Notes: generated by a model not told the origin, from the letters alone. Positions 33,073 to 42,443 are shown, counted from the stretch's first letter. The stretch: 64,000 bases of DNA from Alphaproteobacteria bacterium (GCA_030433335.1 JAUILL010000001.1:186001-250000); one strand, 5' to 3'. A program made the numbers and translations.

Positions 33073-33960
33073 ATGACCGCAAGGACCGACCAGAAATGGA
33101 TCGCGGTCGACTGGGGAACCAGTCGGCTGCGGGCTTGGGCAATGGACGGTGATCGCATCCTCGACCATGCTGCATCTGATGACGGAATGGCCACGCTGGG
33201 GCGAACGGCCTTTGAACCGGCTCTCCTTCGGCTCATCCAAGGTTGGTTGGACGAAAGCAACATGTCAGTGCTTGCTTGCGGAATGGTTGGCGCGCGACAG
33301 GGGTGGAAAGAAGCGCCTTATCGTGCGGTCCCCTGTGCGCCTGTTTCACCAGAGGCCCTTGTGCAAGTGGCCACGCTTGATCCCCGCCTAAACGTCAAAA
33401 TCGTGGGGGGCCTGTCGCAACTCTGTCCGCCCGATGTGATGCGTGGCGAGGAGGTGCAGATCGCAGGGTTTCTGAGACAGCGCCCTGATTTCAATGGGCT
33501 GCTTTTGCTACCAGGAACCCACTCGAAACATGTCTGGATCAAGGACCAACAGGTTCAGAGCTTTGCCACCCATATGACCGGCGAGGTTTTTGCGATCCTA
33601 AAGCAGCACTCGATCCTGCGGCACTCGGTCGGTGGAGACACGGAAGATCAGGCGGCCTTTGCTGATGGGGTCAGGGCAGGCGCCTCTGGTCAGGGGTTGG
33701 CGCAACTCTTTTCGATCCGCGCCATGGGATTGGTCTCCAAGAACACGCCGGATGCCGCGCAGTCGCGCCTCTCCGGTCTGTTGATTGGCGCGGAGCTGGC
33801 GCAGGTCCCGCAAGGCACCTCTGTGGTTCTGATCGGAGCCGGAAAACTGACTGACCTCTATCTACAGGCCACCGAAATCACGGGCCAGCATGCCGAGGCT
33901 TTGGACGGCGCGGACCTTGTCCTTGCTGGACTGACACAACTGAATTTCATGAGGCAATAA
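33073..33960 (+). CDS. dgoK: 2-dehydro-3-deoxygalactonokinase
   Basis: 295 residues. It phosphorylates 2-keto-3-deoxygalactonate with ATP. DgoK marks: IAVDWGTSRLRAWAM at the start (phosphate-1 loop), LLLPGTHSKHVWI and SFATHMTGEVFAIL (typical GTH..K and T-GE elements). ATG 33073 starts 5 bp after the ALDH stop; the stop overlaps dgoA's start (TAATG). It opens the galactose branch, complementing the dehydratase shared with arabinose. Confidence 0.92.
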   Translation: MTARTDQKWIAVDWGTSRLRAWAMDGDRILDHAASDDGMATLGRTAFEPALLRLIQGWLDESNMSVLACGMVGARQGWKEAPYRAVPCAPVSPEALVQVATLDPRLNVKIVGGLSQLCPPDVMRGEEVQIAGFLRQRPDFNGLLLLPGTHSKHVWIKDQQVQSFATHMTGEVFAILKQHSILRHSVGGDTEDQAAFADGVRAGASGQGLAQLFSIRAMGLVSKNTPDAAQSRLSGLLIGAELAQVPQGTSVVLIGAGKLTDLYLQATEITGQHAEALDGADLVLAGLTQLNFMRQ

Positions 33961-34580
33961 TGACCAGCCGGAATATTATCGCCATTCTGCGCGGCATCGC
34001 CCCGCCCGAAGCCGTTGCGGCCGCAAGCGCCTTGATCGACGCGGGTATTGCGACCATCGAAGTTCCCTTGAACTCGCCGGACCCCATGCGCTCGATCGCC
34101 GCAATGGCAGAGGCCCTGTCAGATCGTGCTCTAATCGGCGCGGGGACAGTTCTGACGCCCGAGGACGTGACCCGCGTTGCCGAAGCGGGCGGCAAGCTGG
34201 TGGTGTCTCCTGACTGCAATCCCAAAGTGATCAAGACGACGCGCGACCAAGGGCTGGAAAGCTGGCCGGGCGTTTTCACCCCGACCGAAGCCTTTGCTGC
34301 CCTGCGTGCCGGTGCCAATGGTCTGAAGCTCTTTCCCGGATCGATGATCGGTCCGAAGGGCCTGCAAGCCATGCGGGCTGTGCTGCCCAAGGGGACGCAG
34401 GTCTATGCAGTAGGTGGTGCAGGTCCGGACAACTTTGCGGAATGGCTCGCGGCAGGCGCGGATGGGTTCGGGATCGGAACCGCGCTCTACACCCCCGGCA
34501 TGTCGCGCGACGAGATTGCAGAGCGCGCCGCGAAAGTGGTCGCGGCCTATGACGCAGCCAAAGCAGGAGTGGCGCAATGA
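33960..34580 (+). CDS. dgoA: 2-dehydro-3-deoxy-6-phosphogalactonate aldolase
   Basis: 206 residues, a class I KDPG/KDPGal-type aldolase splitting the product of DgoK to pyruvate and glyceraldehyde-3-phosphate. IIAILRGIAP and IATIEVPLNSPD at the start, LIGAGTVL, and the Schiff-base lysine in GANGLKLFPGSMIGPKGL; GVFTPTEAFAALRAGA is typical of the DgoA branch. It is translationally coupled at both ends (TAATG with dgoK, ATGA with the lactonase). Confidence 0.93.
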   Translation: MTSRNIIAILRGIAPPEAVAAASALIDAGIATIEVPLNSPDPMRSIAAMAEALSDRALIGAGTVLTPEDVTRVAEAGGKLVVSPDCNPKVIKTTRDQGLESWPGVFTPTEAFAALRAGANGLKLFPGSMIGPKGLQAMRAVLPKGTQVYAVGGAGPDNFAEWLAAGADGFGIGTALYTPGMSRDEIAERAAKVVAAYDAAKAGVAQ

Positions 34581-35434
34581 CGGCCTTTGACACCACGATT
34601 TGCGAGCTTGGCGAAGGCCCATTGTGGCACCCCGAGCGGCAAGAGCTGTTCTGGTTTGACATCACCGGCCAGCGTCTGTTTGCAAAGGGCAGTGGCGACC
34701 TGCGGCAGTGGAACCTGCCCGAGATGCATTCTGCCGCTGCATGGATCGACGCCGAGCGACTGCTGATCGCCTCGGAGACAGGGCTGTGGCTGTTCGGCAT
34801 CGAAAGCGGAGGTCGAGAGTTATTGACAGCGCTCGAGGCCGACAATCCGATCACGCGCTCGAATGACGGGCGGTGTGATCCTTGGGGCGGGTTCTGGATC
34901 GGCACCATGGGCAAGGAGGCGGAACCCAAGGCAGGAGCGATCTATCGTTATGCGCAGGGCGAACTGCGCACGCTGTTTGACGGGATTACGATCCCGAACG
35001 CCATCTGTTTCGATCGCGCGCGGAGCTGCGCCTATTTCACGGATACGCCCGAGGGCATCTTGTGGCGTGTGCCCATCGATGCCTCCGGCTGGCCATCCGG
35101 CCCGAAAGAACCGCTGGTCGATGTCCGCGCTATGGGACTCAATCTGGATGGCGCCGTGGTTCTGGCAGACGGGCGGATCGCGGTAGCCTGCTGGGGCGAC
35201 AGCGCCGTACACGTGATCACGCCAGAAGGCACATTCCAAGGGCGCTTTCCGTTGCCCGCACCCCACGTGACTTGCCCTGCGATGGGTGGGCCTGATTTTG
35301 ACCGGCTCTACTGCACCTCGGCCACCGAAGGGCTTGGGCCGGACGATCTTCTGGCCGCGCCCCTGTCTGGCGCGACCTTCGAAATCGAGGGTGCGCCGCA
35401 GGGCCTGCCTGAACCCGCCTTTTCTTTGACCTGA
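34577..35434 (+). CDS. SMP-30/gluconolactonase-family sugar lactonase
   Basis: 285 residues, six-bladed propeller. Metal-ligand positions: LGEGPLWHPE (Glu near the start), SNDGRCDPWGGFWIGTMG (Asn/Asp), ITIPNAICFD and LNLDGAVVLADGR. It opens the 1,4-lactone made by the sugar dehydrogenase to the free aldonic acid, for arabinose and/or galactose. It overlaps the aldolase gene by ATGA. No signal peptide; cytosolic. Confidence 0.9.
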   Translation: MTAFDTTICELGEGPLWHPERQELFWFDITGQRLFAKGSGDLRQWNLPEMHSAAAWIDAERLLIASETGLWLFGIESGGRELLTALEADNPITRSNDGRCDPWGGFWIGTMGKEAEPKAGAIYRYAQGELRTLFDGITIPNAICFDRARSCAYFTDTPEGILWRVPIDASGWPSGPKEPLVDVRAMGLNLDGAVVLADGRIAVACWGDSAVHVITPEGTFQGRFPLPAPHVTCPAMGGPDFDRLYCTSATEGLGPDDLLAAPLSGATFEIEGAPQGLPEPAFSLT

Positions 35435-35449
35435 ACCGGAGACGTACCG

Positions 35450-36376
35450 ATGACACACCCGATTTCTCTGGGCCTCGTGGGTCTGGGAACCATCGCGCGC
35501 AACCAACACCTGCCGTCTCTAGCGGACACGCCGACCCTGCAGCTAGAGGCGATTGCGAGCCGCAATGCGACGCTTGACGGGGTGACCTGCTATTCGGACA
35601 TTCACCAGATGCTCGAAGGGTCGGATGTCGCCGCGATTTCGCTGTGCACGCCGCCGCAGGGACGCTTCGAGCAGGCCGCCGCCGCGATCGCAGCGGGCCG
35701 CCATGTGATGCTGGAAAAGCCGCCTGGGGCGAGTGTCTCAGAGGTGCAGGCTCTGGCCCGTTTGGCCGAAGCACAGGGCGTGACGCTCTTTTCCACTTGG
35801 CATTCGCGCGAAGCCGCCGCGGTGGAGAAGGCGCGTGATTTACTGGCCAGCGCGACCATCAAAGCCGTCAGAATTTCATGGCGCGAGGATGTCCGCCATT
35901 GGCATCCGGGTCAGGAATGGATCTGGCAACCCGGTGGGCTGGGGGTCTTTGATCCCGGCATCAACGCACTGTCGATCCTGACGCGGATCATGCCGGAACC
36001 GGTTCACCTAAGCCATGCCATGCTAGAGGTGCCAGAAAACAAGCAAGCCCCCATCGGCGCGGAATTGCGAATGCTCTCTGCTTCTGGCACGCCGATTGAT
36101 GCGGTATTCGACTGGCGTCAAACCGGTCCTCAGACGTGGGACATCGAGATTGACACGGACAGCGGCAGCATCGTTTTGCGGGACGGTGGGGCCACCTTGC
36201 ATAAGGACGGCACGTGCTTGATCGCCGCAAAGGACGAGGAATATCGCCGGCTTTACAAGCGCTTTGCCGAGCTGATTGCGACAGGCCAAAGCGAAGTGGA
36301 CCTCGCGCCGATGCAGCTGGTTGCGGATGCTTTCCTCCTAGCGGACTATCGCCAGACCGATGCCTTCCATGACTGA
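35450..36376 (+). CDS. Gfo/Idh/MocA-family aldose 1-dehydrogenase (D-galactose/L-arabinose)
   Basis: 308 residues. Rossmann start ISLGLVGLGTIARNQHLPSL, the EKP signature in VMLEKPPGASVSEV, then a catalytic segment WREDVRHWHPGQEWIWQPGGLGVFDPGINAL. The latter pattern (WHPGQ-W, GGLGVFDPGINALSIL) is that of NAD(P)-dependent galactose/arabinose 1-dehydrogenases. It makes the lactone that the preceding gene opens. 15 bp after the lactonase; overlaps galM at its 3' end. Confidence 0.9.
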   Translation: MTHPISLGLVGLGTIARNQHLPSLADTPTLQLEAIASRNATLDGVTCYSDIHQMLEGSDVAAISLCTPPQGRFEQAAAAIAAGRHVMLEKPPGASVSEVQALARLAEAQGVTLFSTWHSREAAAVEKARDLLASATIKAVRISWREDVRHWHPGQEWIWQPGGLGVFDPGINALSILTRIMPEPVHLSHAMLEVPENKQAPIGAELRMLSASGTPIDAVFDWRQTGPQTWDIEIDTDSGSIVLRDGGATLHKDGTCLIAAKDEEYRRLYKRFAELIATGQSEVDLAPMQLVADAFLLADYRQTDAFHD

Positions 36377-37409
36377 GCGCGCTCTCTTTGGCCGGATGCC
36401 AGACGGCACGCCGGTCGAGGTGGTCACTCTGCGGGCAGGGCAGGCCGAGGCGCGGGTCATCACCTTTGGTGCGGCCCTGCAAAGCCTGATCATCCCCGAC
36501 CGCGACGGGCACAGGGACGATATCGTGCTGGGGCATGACACGCTGGACGGCTATCTGGCGCACCGCAAGAATTTCGGTGCAACTATCGGCCGCGTGGCTA
36601 ATCGTATCGCGAACGGTAGGTTCATCCTTGGGGGGAAAACCTACCAACTGCCGCAGAACAACGGGCCGAACACCCTGCACGGTGGACCCGAAGGTTTTGA
36701 CCGCAAAAACTGGCAGATCGAGGAAGTGGACGGCACTTCGGTCACGCTGTCACTGAACAGTCCCGACGGCGACCAAGGCTTTCCCGGTGCGCTGTCGGTC
36801 CGAACGCGCTATGCCCTCGGGACGTCCGCGCAGGGACACACCCTGCAGATCACTTATGAGGGGACGACGGATGCGCCGACCCCGCTTGCGATGACCCATC
36901 ACAGCTACTTTGCCTTGGCAGGTCATAGCGCGTTGTCGGATCGTCCGGCCTCCGCGCTGGACTACGAGCTCACGGTGCCAGCCGGACGATATCTGCCAAC
37001 AGATGCCCACCAGATTCCAATCGGGCCAGAGCCTGTAGGGGCGACGCCGTTCGACTTCCGATCTGGACGCCGCTGTGCGACCGCCATTCGCGCGGGCGCG
37101 CTTGACGGGTACGACCACTGCCTGTGTCTGGACGAAGGCAAAGCCGTTCTGACTGATCTGCAAACAGGTCGCCGCATGACCCTAACAACGGACCAAATGG
37201 GCCTGCAGGTTTATACCAGCAATGCGTTCGACGGTGCGATTGAGGGGAAGGCAGGGTATCTCTATCAGAAATATGATGCGATCTGCCTTGAGCCACAGGC
37301 TTGGCCAAATGCTGTAAACATGTCTCGCGAGGCTTGTCCGTGTGATGTGATCCTACGGCCTGACCAGACCTACTCTGCAGAAATCACCCTGACCTTTGAC
37401 TGCATCTAG
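36360..37409 (+). CDS. galM: Aldose 1-epimerase (mutarotase)
   Basis: 349 residues. Interconverts alpha and beta anomers of the imported sugar, supplying the dehydrogenase with its anomer. GalM features: FGATIGRVANRIANGRF, NNGPNTLHGGPEGFDRKNW, LAMTHHSYFAL (catalytic His region), DGYDHCLCLD, and LEPQAWPNAVN (catalytic Glu). Two starts are possible, 36360 or 36369, both overlapping the preceding gene. It is the last gene of the sugar operon; the next gene is convergent, 14 bp away. Confidence 0.93.
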   Translation: MPSMTERALFGRMPDGTPVEVVTLRAGQAEARVITFGAALQSLIIPDRDGHRDDIVLGHDTLDGYLAHRKNFGATIGRVANRIANGRFILGGKTYQLPQNNGPNTLHGGPEGFDRKNWQIEEVDGTSVTLSLNSPDGDQGFPGALSVRTRYALGTSAQGHTLQITYEGTTDAPTPLAMTHHSYFALAGHSALSDRPASALDYELTVPAGRYLPTDAHQIPIGPEPVGATPFDFRSGRRCATAIRAGALDGYDHCLCLDEGKAVLTDLQTGRRMTLTTDQMGLQVYTSNAFDGAIEGKAGYLYQKYDAICLEPQAWPNAVNMSREACPCDVILRPDQTYSAEITLTFDCI

Positions 37410-37423
37410 GTCAGGGATGGTGA

Positions 37424-39895
37424 TCACTGCGCCTCTGGCACGATCCGTGTAATCCCAAGGTTCGCCGCACGCGCCAGTTCCGGGTCTAGCGCCATGGGCA
37501 CGTATTCCCCAAGACGCCAACGCACACCAAGGTCATCGTAGTGACGCGACAGGAAATGCCCTGACTGGCCCGTTGATGTCACAAAGACCGAGCTCTCGGG
37601 ATCTGCAAAATCGTAGACGCCCCGATATCCGGCCCCGTGCACGTTCAGGAACGGGTTCGGACCCGTGCCTTTGGTCAGACCGCGCAATAGCGTATCGTCT
37701 CCGCCGCTGGTGCTCTGACGGATGTTGACGAAGTACCGCAGGACAGGCAGCTCCCCGAGCACCTGATGATCGTGGGTGGCCTGATGGGCATCGCCCCAAC
37801 GCAGGCTTTGCAACTTGGTGCCATAGGTTTCGGAAATCCAGACCAGAGCATCGTCCAGAGCCAGACGCGCCATGTCGGCGCAGCTCTCTGGGGCAGCGGA
37901 CTGGCGGACATCACACCACGCAGAAGCCCCGTCGATATCGCGGTAAACCCGTTCGATGAACAACGGTTCGATGTGGCGGAATTTGTTCGCCAGCGGCCCA
38001 AGCTCGTCTCGGATCAGGCGGTCCTGCAATTCTCGCAGCCACGCCGCGTAGATCAGCGGTTCTGGCATGTGTTCGTTCATTTCGCCGTTCCAACCGGCCA
38101 GCATCTCGAGCGCCAGATCACGTGTCCGCTCTCTGGTACCTTCTTCGGCGGCTTCGCCGGTGAACCACAGGTCCGCGCCAATCAAAGGCAGCAAAGTCCG
38201 CGCGGTCACAGACACGGTGTCCAATTGCGCTTCGACAAAGCTTTCGCGGGTGTGGACCTTGCGCGCCTGCATCAAGCGCTGGAACCGCTGCACACGTTCC
38301 GTGTCGCCCCATTCAAAGGACACGTGCTCGGGGAACGGGCGATCCACGATCTTGTTGTTGGTATTGCCCAGAATGCCCCCCTCGGGGTTGAGGAATTCAG
38401 GGTTCACACTGTGGTAATCCAGCCGCCCGCGCCAGCGGTTGCGGTTCAGCCAGCCGGGGCTCGGCATCCGGCCCTCGCTCTGATGGCTGGACAGACGGCG
38501 AGGCATAGCGCCGATCAGCTTGAGCCCGATATTCCCCTGCGCATCCGCCAGAGACAGGTTCTGAGAGGGCGCGATATAGTCTTCGCCCGCATTGATCGCG
38601 GCGGGGACGGACTTTGCCGTCATGATCTTGTAGGCCGCGCTAAATGACGTGTCGCGCGGCGTCAGCATGGTCCAAGAGAGCGCAGCCACATGGCCTCGCG
38701 GGGTGACACTGCCGATATTATAGTGGTCCGCAGGCATCACCGGCCCGTTTCGGGTCCAGCGCAGGGTGTAGGTTTCGGGGGCCTTATCCTTGATGCGAAT
38801 AATCGTCGGACGCGACACAAAGGACGAGAAGCCCGTATTGGTTCGGTACTCATCGGGATTATCGGGGTTCACTTCCTCGATAAACAGGTCCTGATCATCA
38901 AGATAAGAAGAGGTCAGCCCCCAGCCCAATTTTTCGCTCCGGCCGGAAAAGACCACAGGGATGCCGGGGATCGTGCCGCCAATGACACCGCCGGACGTCA
39001 GTTCCAACCGCGCCAGATACCAGATGGTCGGGGCGCTGAAGCCTCGATGCGGATCGTTGGCCAGCAAGGCACCACCCGCCGCAGACCGCACGTCGCTGGC
39101 GACAAAGGCGTTGGACGCACCGGCAAAATCCAGTTCGGGAAAGGGTGAGAGGGTATCCTTGGCGACATCGTTCAGCGCGAATTCGGGAAGCGGGGCATCA
39201 AAGAGCGAAGCGTAAGCGGGCAGGGCGGCAACGCCTTCGCCGGGGACATCGGGCAGGATGTCTTTGACCCGCTCTGGCGTCAGCATCATCGAGGCTTGGG
39301 CGCGCAGGACTTCGGCCTCTAGATGGCCCGAAAGCTGGACGGACATCAGCTTCATGATCGCCAAGGAATCCGCAGGGGTCCAAGGCGCGATTTGCGCGGG
39401 AAAGAGAAACATCTCGGGCGCACCGCGGCCCAAAGCCTTTTCGTTGATTTCGCGCAGGCGCGCGTTCACGCCTGCCGCATAACCGTCCAAGGCGATCCGT
39501 GCCTCGGGCGTCTGCACCTCGACCGAGCGCGCGGCGAGGTTATAAAGATCAAGCTGGCGCATCAGTCTGTCGATGGGCAGCGTGCGCTCACCGAACAATT
39601 CGGACAGACGCCCTTGGGCCGTGCGGCGCATCATGACAATTTGCCAGAGACGGTCTTGCGCTTGCGCATAGCCAAGCCCGAAGAATACGTCGAAATCGTC
39701 ACCCGCAAAGATATGGGGCACCGCGGCGGTATCGCGCACGATCTCGATTTCCCCTTTGGCGCCAGAGAGTTGGATGTCGCGGCTATAGTCGGGCAGGGAC
39801 CGTGCGGCCAGATAGTAGATCGCCAGCACAGCCAATGTCGCCGCCACCACAGACGCGACGGTCAAGCGCAAAAGCCACTTAAATACTCTCTTCAT
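37424..39895 (-). CDS. Penicillin-acylase-family Ntn hydrolase (membrane-anchored or periplasmic)
   Basis: 823 residues. The N-terminal segment WLLRLTVASVVAATLAVLAIYYLAA is a signal anchor or uncleaved signal. The precursor would self-cleave before Ser261 in DFAGASNAFVAS, giving alpha and beta chains with the Ser as N-terminal nucleophile. YAQAQDRLWQIVMMRRTAQGRLSELFG and LLANDPHRGFSAPTIWYLARLEL are typical of the family. Members cut amide bonds of beta-lactams or acyl-homoserine lactones; the substrate here is unknown. The frame is open back to 40921 but the start at 39895 follows AGAGG and begins the signal sequence. It converges on galM. Confidence 0.92.
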   Translation of the reverse strand: MKRVFKWLLRLTVASVVAATLAVLAIYYLAARSLPDYSRDIQLSGAKGEIEIVRDTAAVPHIFAGDDFDVFFGLGYAQAQDRLWQIVMMRRTAQGRLSELFGERTLPIDRLMRQLDLYNLAARSVEVQTPEARIALDGYAAGVNARLREINEKALGRGAPEMFLFPAQIAPWTPADSLAIMKLMSVQLSGHLEAEVLRAQASMMLTPERVKDILPDVPGEGVAALPAYASLFDAPLPEFALNDVAKDTLSPFPELDFAGASNAFVASDVRSAAGGALLANDPHRGFSAPTIWYLARLELTSGGVIGGTIPGIPVVFSGRSEKLGWGLTSSYLDDQDLFIEEVNPDNPDEYRTNTGFSSFVSRPTIIRIKDKAPETYTLRWTRNGPVMPADHYNIGSVTPRGHVAALSWTMLTPRDTSFSAAYKIMTAKSVPAAINAGEDYIAPSQNLSLADAQGNIGLKLIGAMPRRLSSHQSEGRMPSPGWLNRNRWRGRLDYHSVNPEFLNPEGGILGNTNNKIVDRPFPEHVSFEWGDTERVQRFQRLMQARKVHTRESFVEAQLDTVSVTARTLLPLIGADLWFTGEAAEEGTRERTRDLALEMLAGWNGEMNEHMPEPLIYAAWLRELQDRLIRDELGPLANKFRHIEPLFIERVYRDIDGASAWCDVRQSAAPESCADMARLALDDALVWISETYGTKLQSLRWGDAHQATHDHQVLGELPVLRYFVNIRQSTSGGDDTLLRGLTKGTGPNPFLNVHGAGYRGVYDFADPESSVFVTSTGQSGHFLSRHYDDLGVRWRLGEYVPMALDPELARAANLGITRIVPEAQ

Positions 39896-39979
39896 CGATA
39901 CCTCTTTGGTTGACCGGCGCGCTATCCGGCTTAGGAAGGTGTGTGACGCCAATGGAAAAGACGCAAGGGGGTATTCATC

Positions 39980-40852
39980 ATGGCAAAAGTCGCATTTCTG
40001 GGTCTCGGGGTCATGGGGTATCCAATGGCTGGCCACCTTGCCAAGGCTGGTCATAGCGTAACTGTCTATAACCGCACCACCGCCAAAGCGGAAAAATGGG
40101 CCGAGGAATTTGGCGGATCTTTCGCGGCCACACCCGCCGAAGCGGCCAAGGGTGCCGAATTTGTGATGACCTGTGTGGGCAATGACGATGATCTGCGTCA
40201 GGTCTGCGCGGGCGAAGACGGCGCTTTTGCGGGCATGGACGCCGGTGCGATCCTTGTGGACCACACCACTGTGTCTGCGGCAGTGACCGCAGAACTCTAT
40301 GACATCGCCAAGGAAAAGGGCCTGAGCTTTGTGGACGCCCCGATCAGCGGCGGTCAGGCCGGTGCTGAGAATGGTGTGCTGTCGGTCATGTGTGGCGGGG
40401 ATCAGGACGCCTATGACGCGGCGGAACCTGTGATTGACGCCTATTCGAAAATCTGCCGCCGCTTGGGCGACAGCGGTGCGGGACAGATGACCAAGATGGT
40501 TAACCAGATCTGCATCGCGGGCCTTGTGCAGGGACTGGCCGAAGGTTTGAACTTTGCGGGCAAAGCGGGTCTGGATATCGAAGCCGTCGTCGAAGTGATC
40601 AGCCAAGGCGCCGCGGGCAGCTGGCAGATGGCCAACCGCCACCAAACCATGGCCAAAGACGAATACGATTTCGGCTTTGCGGTCGATTGGATGCGCAAGG
40701 ACCTCGATATTTGCTTGCGCACCGCCGAAGAGCTTGGTGCGAGCCTGCCGGGCACCGCGCTGATCGACCAGTACTACAAAGATGTCCAAGCCATGGGCGG
40801 CGGGCGTTGGGATACCTCTTCGCTGATGGCACGCCTGCGCAAGTTGGGTTGA
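39980..40852 (+). CDS. Beta-hydroxyacid dehydrogenase (3-hydroxyisobutyrate dehydrogenase/GarR family)
   Basis: 290 residues. NAD(P) Rossmann start VAFLGLGVMGYPMAGHLAKAG, VYNRTTAKA, substrate loop FVDAPISGGQAGAENG, and the catalytic Lys in GQMTKMVNQI. The family reduces tartronate semialdehyde or succinate semialdehyde, or oxidises 3-hydroxyisobutyrate; the substrate is not certain from motifs. It diverges from the acylase gene and is separated from zwf by a hairpin and a palindrome. Confidence 0.88.
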   Translation: MAKVAFLGLGVMGYPMAGHLAKAGHSVTVYNRTTAKAEKWAEEFGGSFAATPAEAAKGAEFVMTCVGNDDDLRQVCAGEDGAFAGMDAGAILVDHTTVSAAVTAELYDIAKEKGLSFVDAPISGGQAGAENGVLSVMCGGDQDAYDAAEPVIDAYSKICRRLGDSGAGQMTKMVNQICIAGLVQGLAEGLNFAGKAGLDIEAVVEVISQGAAGSWQMANRHQTMAKDEYDFGFAVDWMRKDLDICLRTAEELGASLPGTALIDQYYKDVQAMGGGRWDTSSLMARLRKLG

Positions 40853-40880
40853 AACAAAACGACATTTTAGTGTTACCTTC

Positions 40881-40920
40881 TGGGGGCGATGGTCTACGTA
40901 GCAGTAGACTTTCGCCCCCA
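40881..40920 (+). other. Long GC-rich hairpin upstream of zwf
   Basis: TGGGGGCGA (40881-40889) pairs with TCGCCCCCA (40912-40920), and inside it GTCTAC pairs with GTAGAC. No long T-tract follows (TGTCGTTT), so it is a weak terminator for the preceding gene or a structured leader element. Confidence 0.5.
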
Positions 40921-40942
40921 TGTCGTTTAAACGGGCGGCGAA

Positions 40943-40954
40943 GTTAGCGCTAAC
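40943..40954. promoter_or_regulatory. LacI-type operator palindrome upstream of zwf
   Basis: GTTAGCGCTAAC is a perfect 12-bp palindrome with the central CG typical of LacI-family operators. It lies 34 bp before the zwf start. No LacI-family gene is visible in this window, so the regulator would be encoded elsewhere. It probably tunes the zwf-pgl-pgi operon to sugar supply. Confidence 0.55.
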
Positions 40955-40988
40955 AAGCCCAAGGCTCGTCAGACCCTAGGAGGGAAAC

Positions 40989-42443
40989 ATGGTTTCACGC
41001 GTTATTCCGGTCGATTCTTTCGATCTGGTCATTTTCGGCGGCACAGGCGATCTGGCCCGTCGCAAAATCCTGCCCGGCCTGTTCCGTCGCTATGCCAGCG
41101 GCCAGATGCCCGACGAAGGCCGGATCATCGGTGCTGCGCGCTCTGACATGACCTGCGACGAGTTCCGTACCATGGTCAAAGAGGCGGTCGAGGAATTCGA
41201 TCCCAAATCTGCCAAAGACACGGAAAACCTGTCGAAATTTCTGGATCGCGTGTTCTACGTGGCGGTCGATGCCAAAGGCGACGGCGGCTGGAAAGAACTA
41301 GGCGAGTTGCTGCGCCCCGACATGATCCGCGCGTTCTACTTCTCGGTCGCGCCGAGCCTGTTTGGCGCCATCGCGGAACGCCTGAAAACCTTTGACCTTG
41401 CTGACGACGACTCCCGCATCGTGGTCGAGAAGCCGTTCGGTAAGGATCTGGAAACCGCCCGCGCGCTGAACCGGTCGCTGGCAGAGCACTTCCTTGAAAG
41501 CCAGATCTACCGCATCGACCACTATCTGGGCAAAGAAACCGTCCAGAACCTGATGGCCGTACGCTTTGGCAACATGCTGTTCGAGCCGCTCTGGAACAGC
41601 CAATACGTGGATCACATCCAGATCACCGTGGCCGAAACCGTCGGCGTCGGCGGGCGCGGGGGCTACTATGACACCTCGGGCGCAATGCGCGACATGGTGC
41701 AGAACCACCTAATGCAGCTCTTGTGCCTGATCGCGATGGAGCCGCCTGCGAAATTCGATCCCGATGCGGTTCGCGACGAAAAGCTCAAAGTCATTCGTGC
41801 GCTTGATCCGGTCGAGCCCCACCACATTGTGCGTGGCCAGTACGCTGCATCCGATAAAACTGCCAGCTACCGCGAAGACGTGGAAAATCCCCGTTCGTTC
41901 ACCGAAAGCTTTGTCGCAATGCGCTGCGCGATCTCGAACTGGCGTTGGGCAGGGACCCCGTTCTATCTGCGGACAGGCAAACGTCTGAAGGCGCGCACCA
42001 GCGAAATCGCTGTGGTCTTCAAGGATGCGCCGCACTCGATCTTTGGTGCCGAAGCGGGCGTACACCGCAACGTCCTGTCGATCCGGCTGCAACCGAACGA
42101 GGGCATGACCCTAGGCGTGACGATCAAGGAACCCGGTCCGGGCGGCATGCGTTTGGTCGACGTGCCCTTGGACATGTCCTTTGCCGAGGCTCTTGGGCCG
42201 GACGCAGAGGAGGTGCCCGACGCATACGAACGCCTGATCATGGACGTGATCCGCGGCAACCAGACCCTGTTCATGCGCGGCGACGAAGTCGAAGCAGCGT
42301 GGGCTTGGACCGACCCGATCATCAACGGGTGGAGCAACCGCAATGACGTTCCCAAACCCTATGACACCGGCAGCGCCGGACCGGATGATGCGCTGATGCT
42401 GATGCACCGCGACGGTCGCCGCTGGAGAGAGATCAAGGAATGA
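40989..42443 (+). CDS. zwf: Glucose-6-phosphate 1-dehydrogenase
   Basis: 484 residues, normal length. Oxidises glucose-6-phosphate to 6-phosphogluconolactone for the Entner-Doudoroff and pentose phosphate routes. FGGTGDLARRKILPGLF is the NADP-binding GASGDLA-like start; the active-site motif YRIDHYLGKETVQN is complete; ISNWRWAGTPFYLRTGKRL is the family C-terminal mark. ATG follows AGGAGGGAAAC. The stop overlaps pgl by four bases (ATGA). Confidence 0.97.
   Translation: MVSRVIPVDSFDLVIFGGTGDLARRKILPGLFRRYASGQMPDEGRIIGAARSDMTCDEFRTMVKEAVEEFDPKSAKDTENLSKFLDRVFYVAVDAKGDGGWKELGELLRPDMIRAFYFSVAPSLFGAIAERLKTFDLADDDSRIVVEKPFGKDLETARALNRSLAEHFLESQIYRIDHYLGKETVQNLMAVRFGNMLFEPLWNSQYVDHIQITVAETVGVGGRGGYYDTSGAMRDMVQNHLMQLLCLIAMEPPAKFDPDAVRDEKLKVIRALDPVEPHHIVRGQYAASDKTASYREDVENPRSFTESFVAMRCAISNWRWAGTPFYLRTGKRLKARTSEIAVVFKDAPHSIFGAEAGVHRNVLSIRLQPNEGMTLGVTIKEPGPGGMRLVDVPLDMSFAEALGPDAEEVPDAYERLIMDVIRGNQTLFMRGDEVEAAWAWTDPIINGWSNRNDVPKPYDTGSAGPDDALMLMHRDGRRWREIKE

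Noticed and set aside
39896-40921. A 342-codon open extension of the acylase frame, opposite the hydroxyacid dehydrogenase gene
   Set aside because: It is the antisense shadow of a well-conserved dehydrogenase (GLGVMG, GQMTKMVNQ) in a GC-rich gene. The real acylase start is marked by a signal-anchor sequence and an AGAGG ribosome site at 39895.
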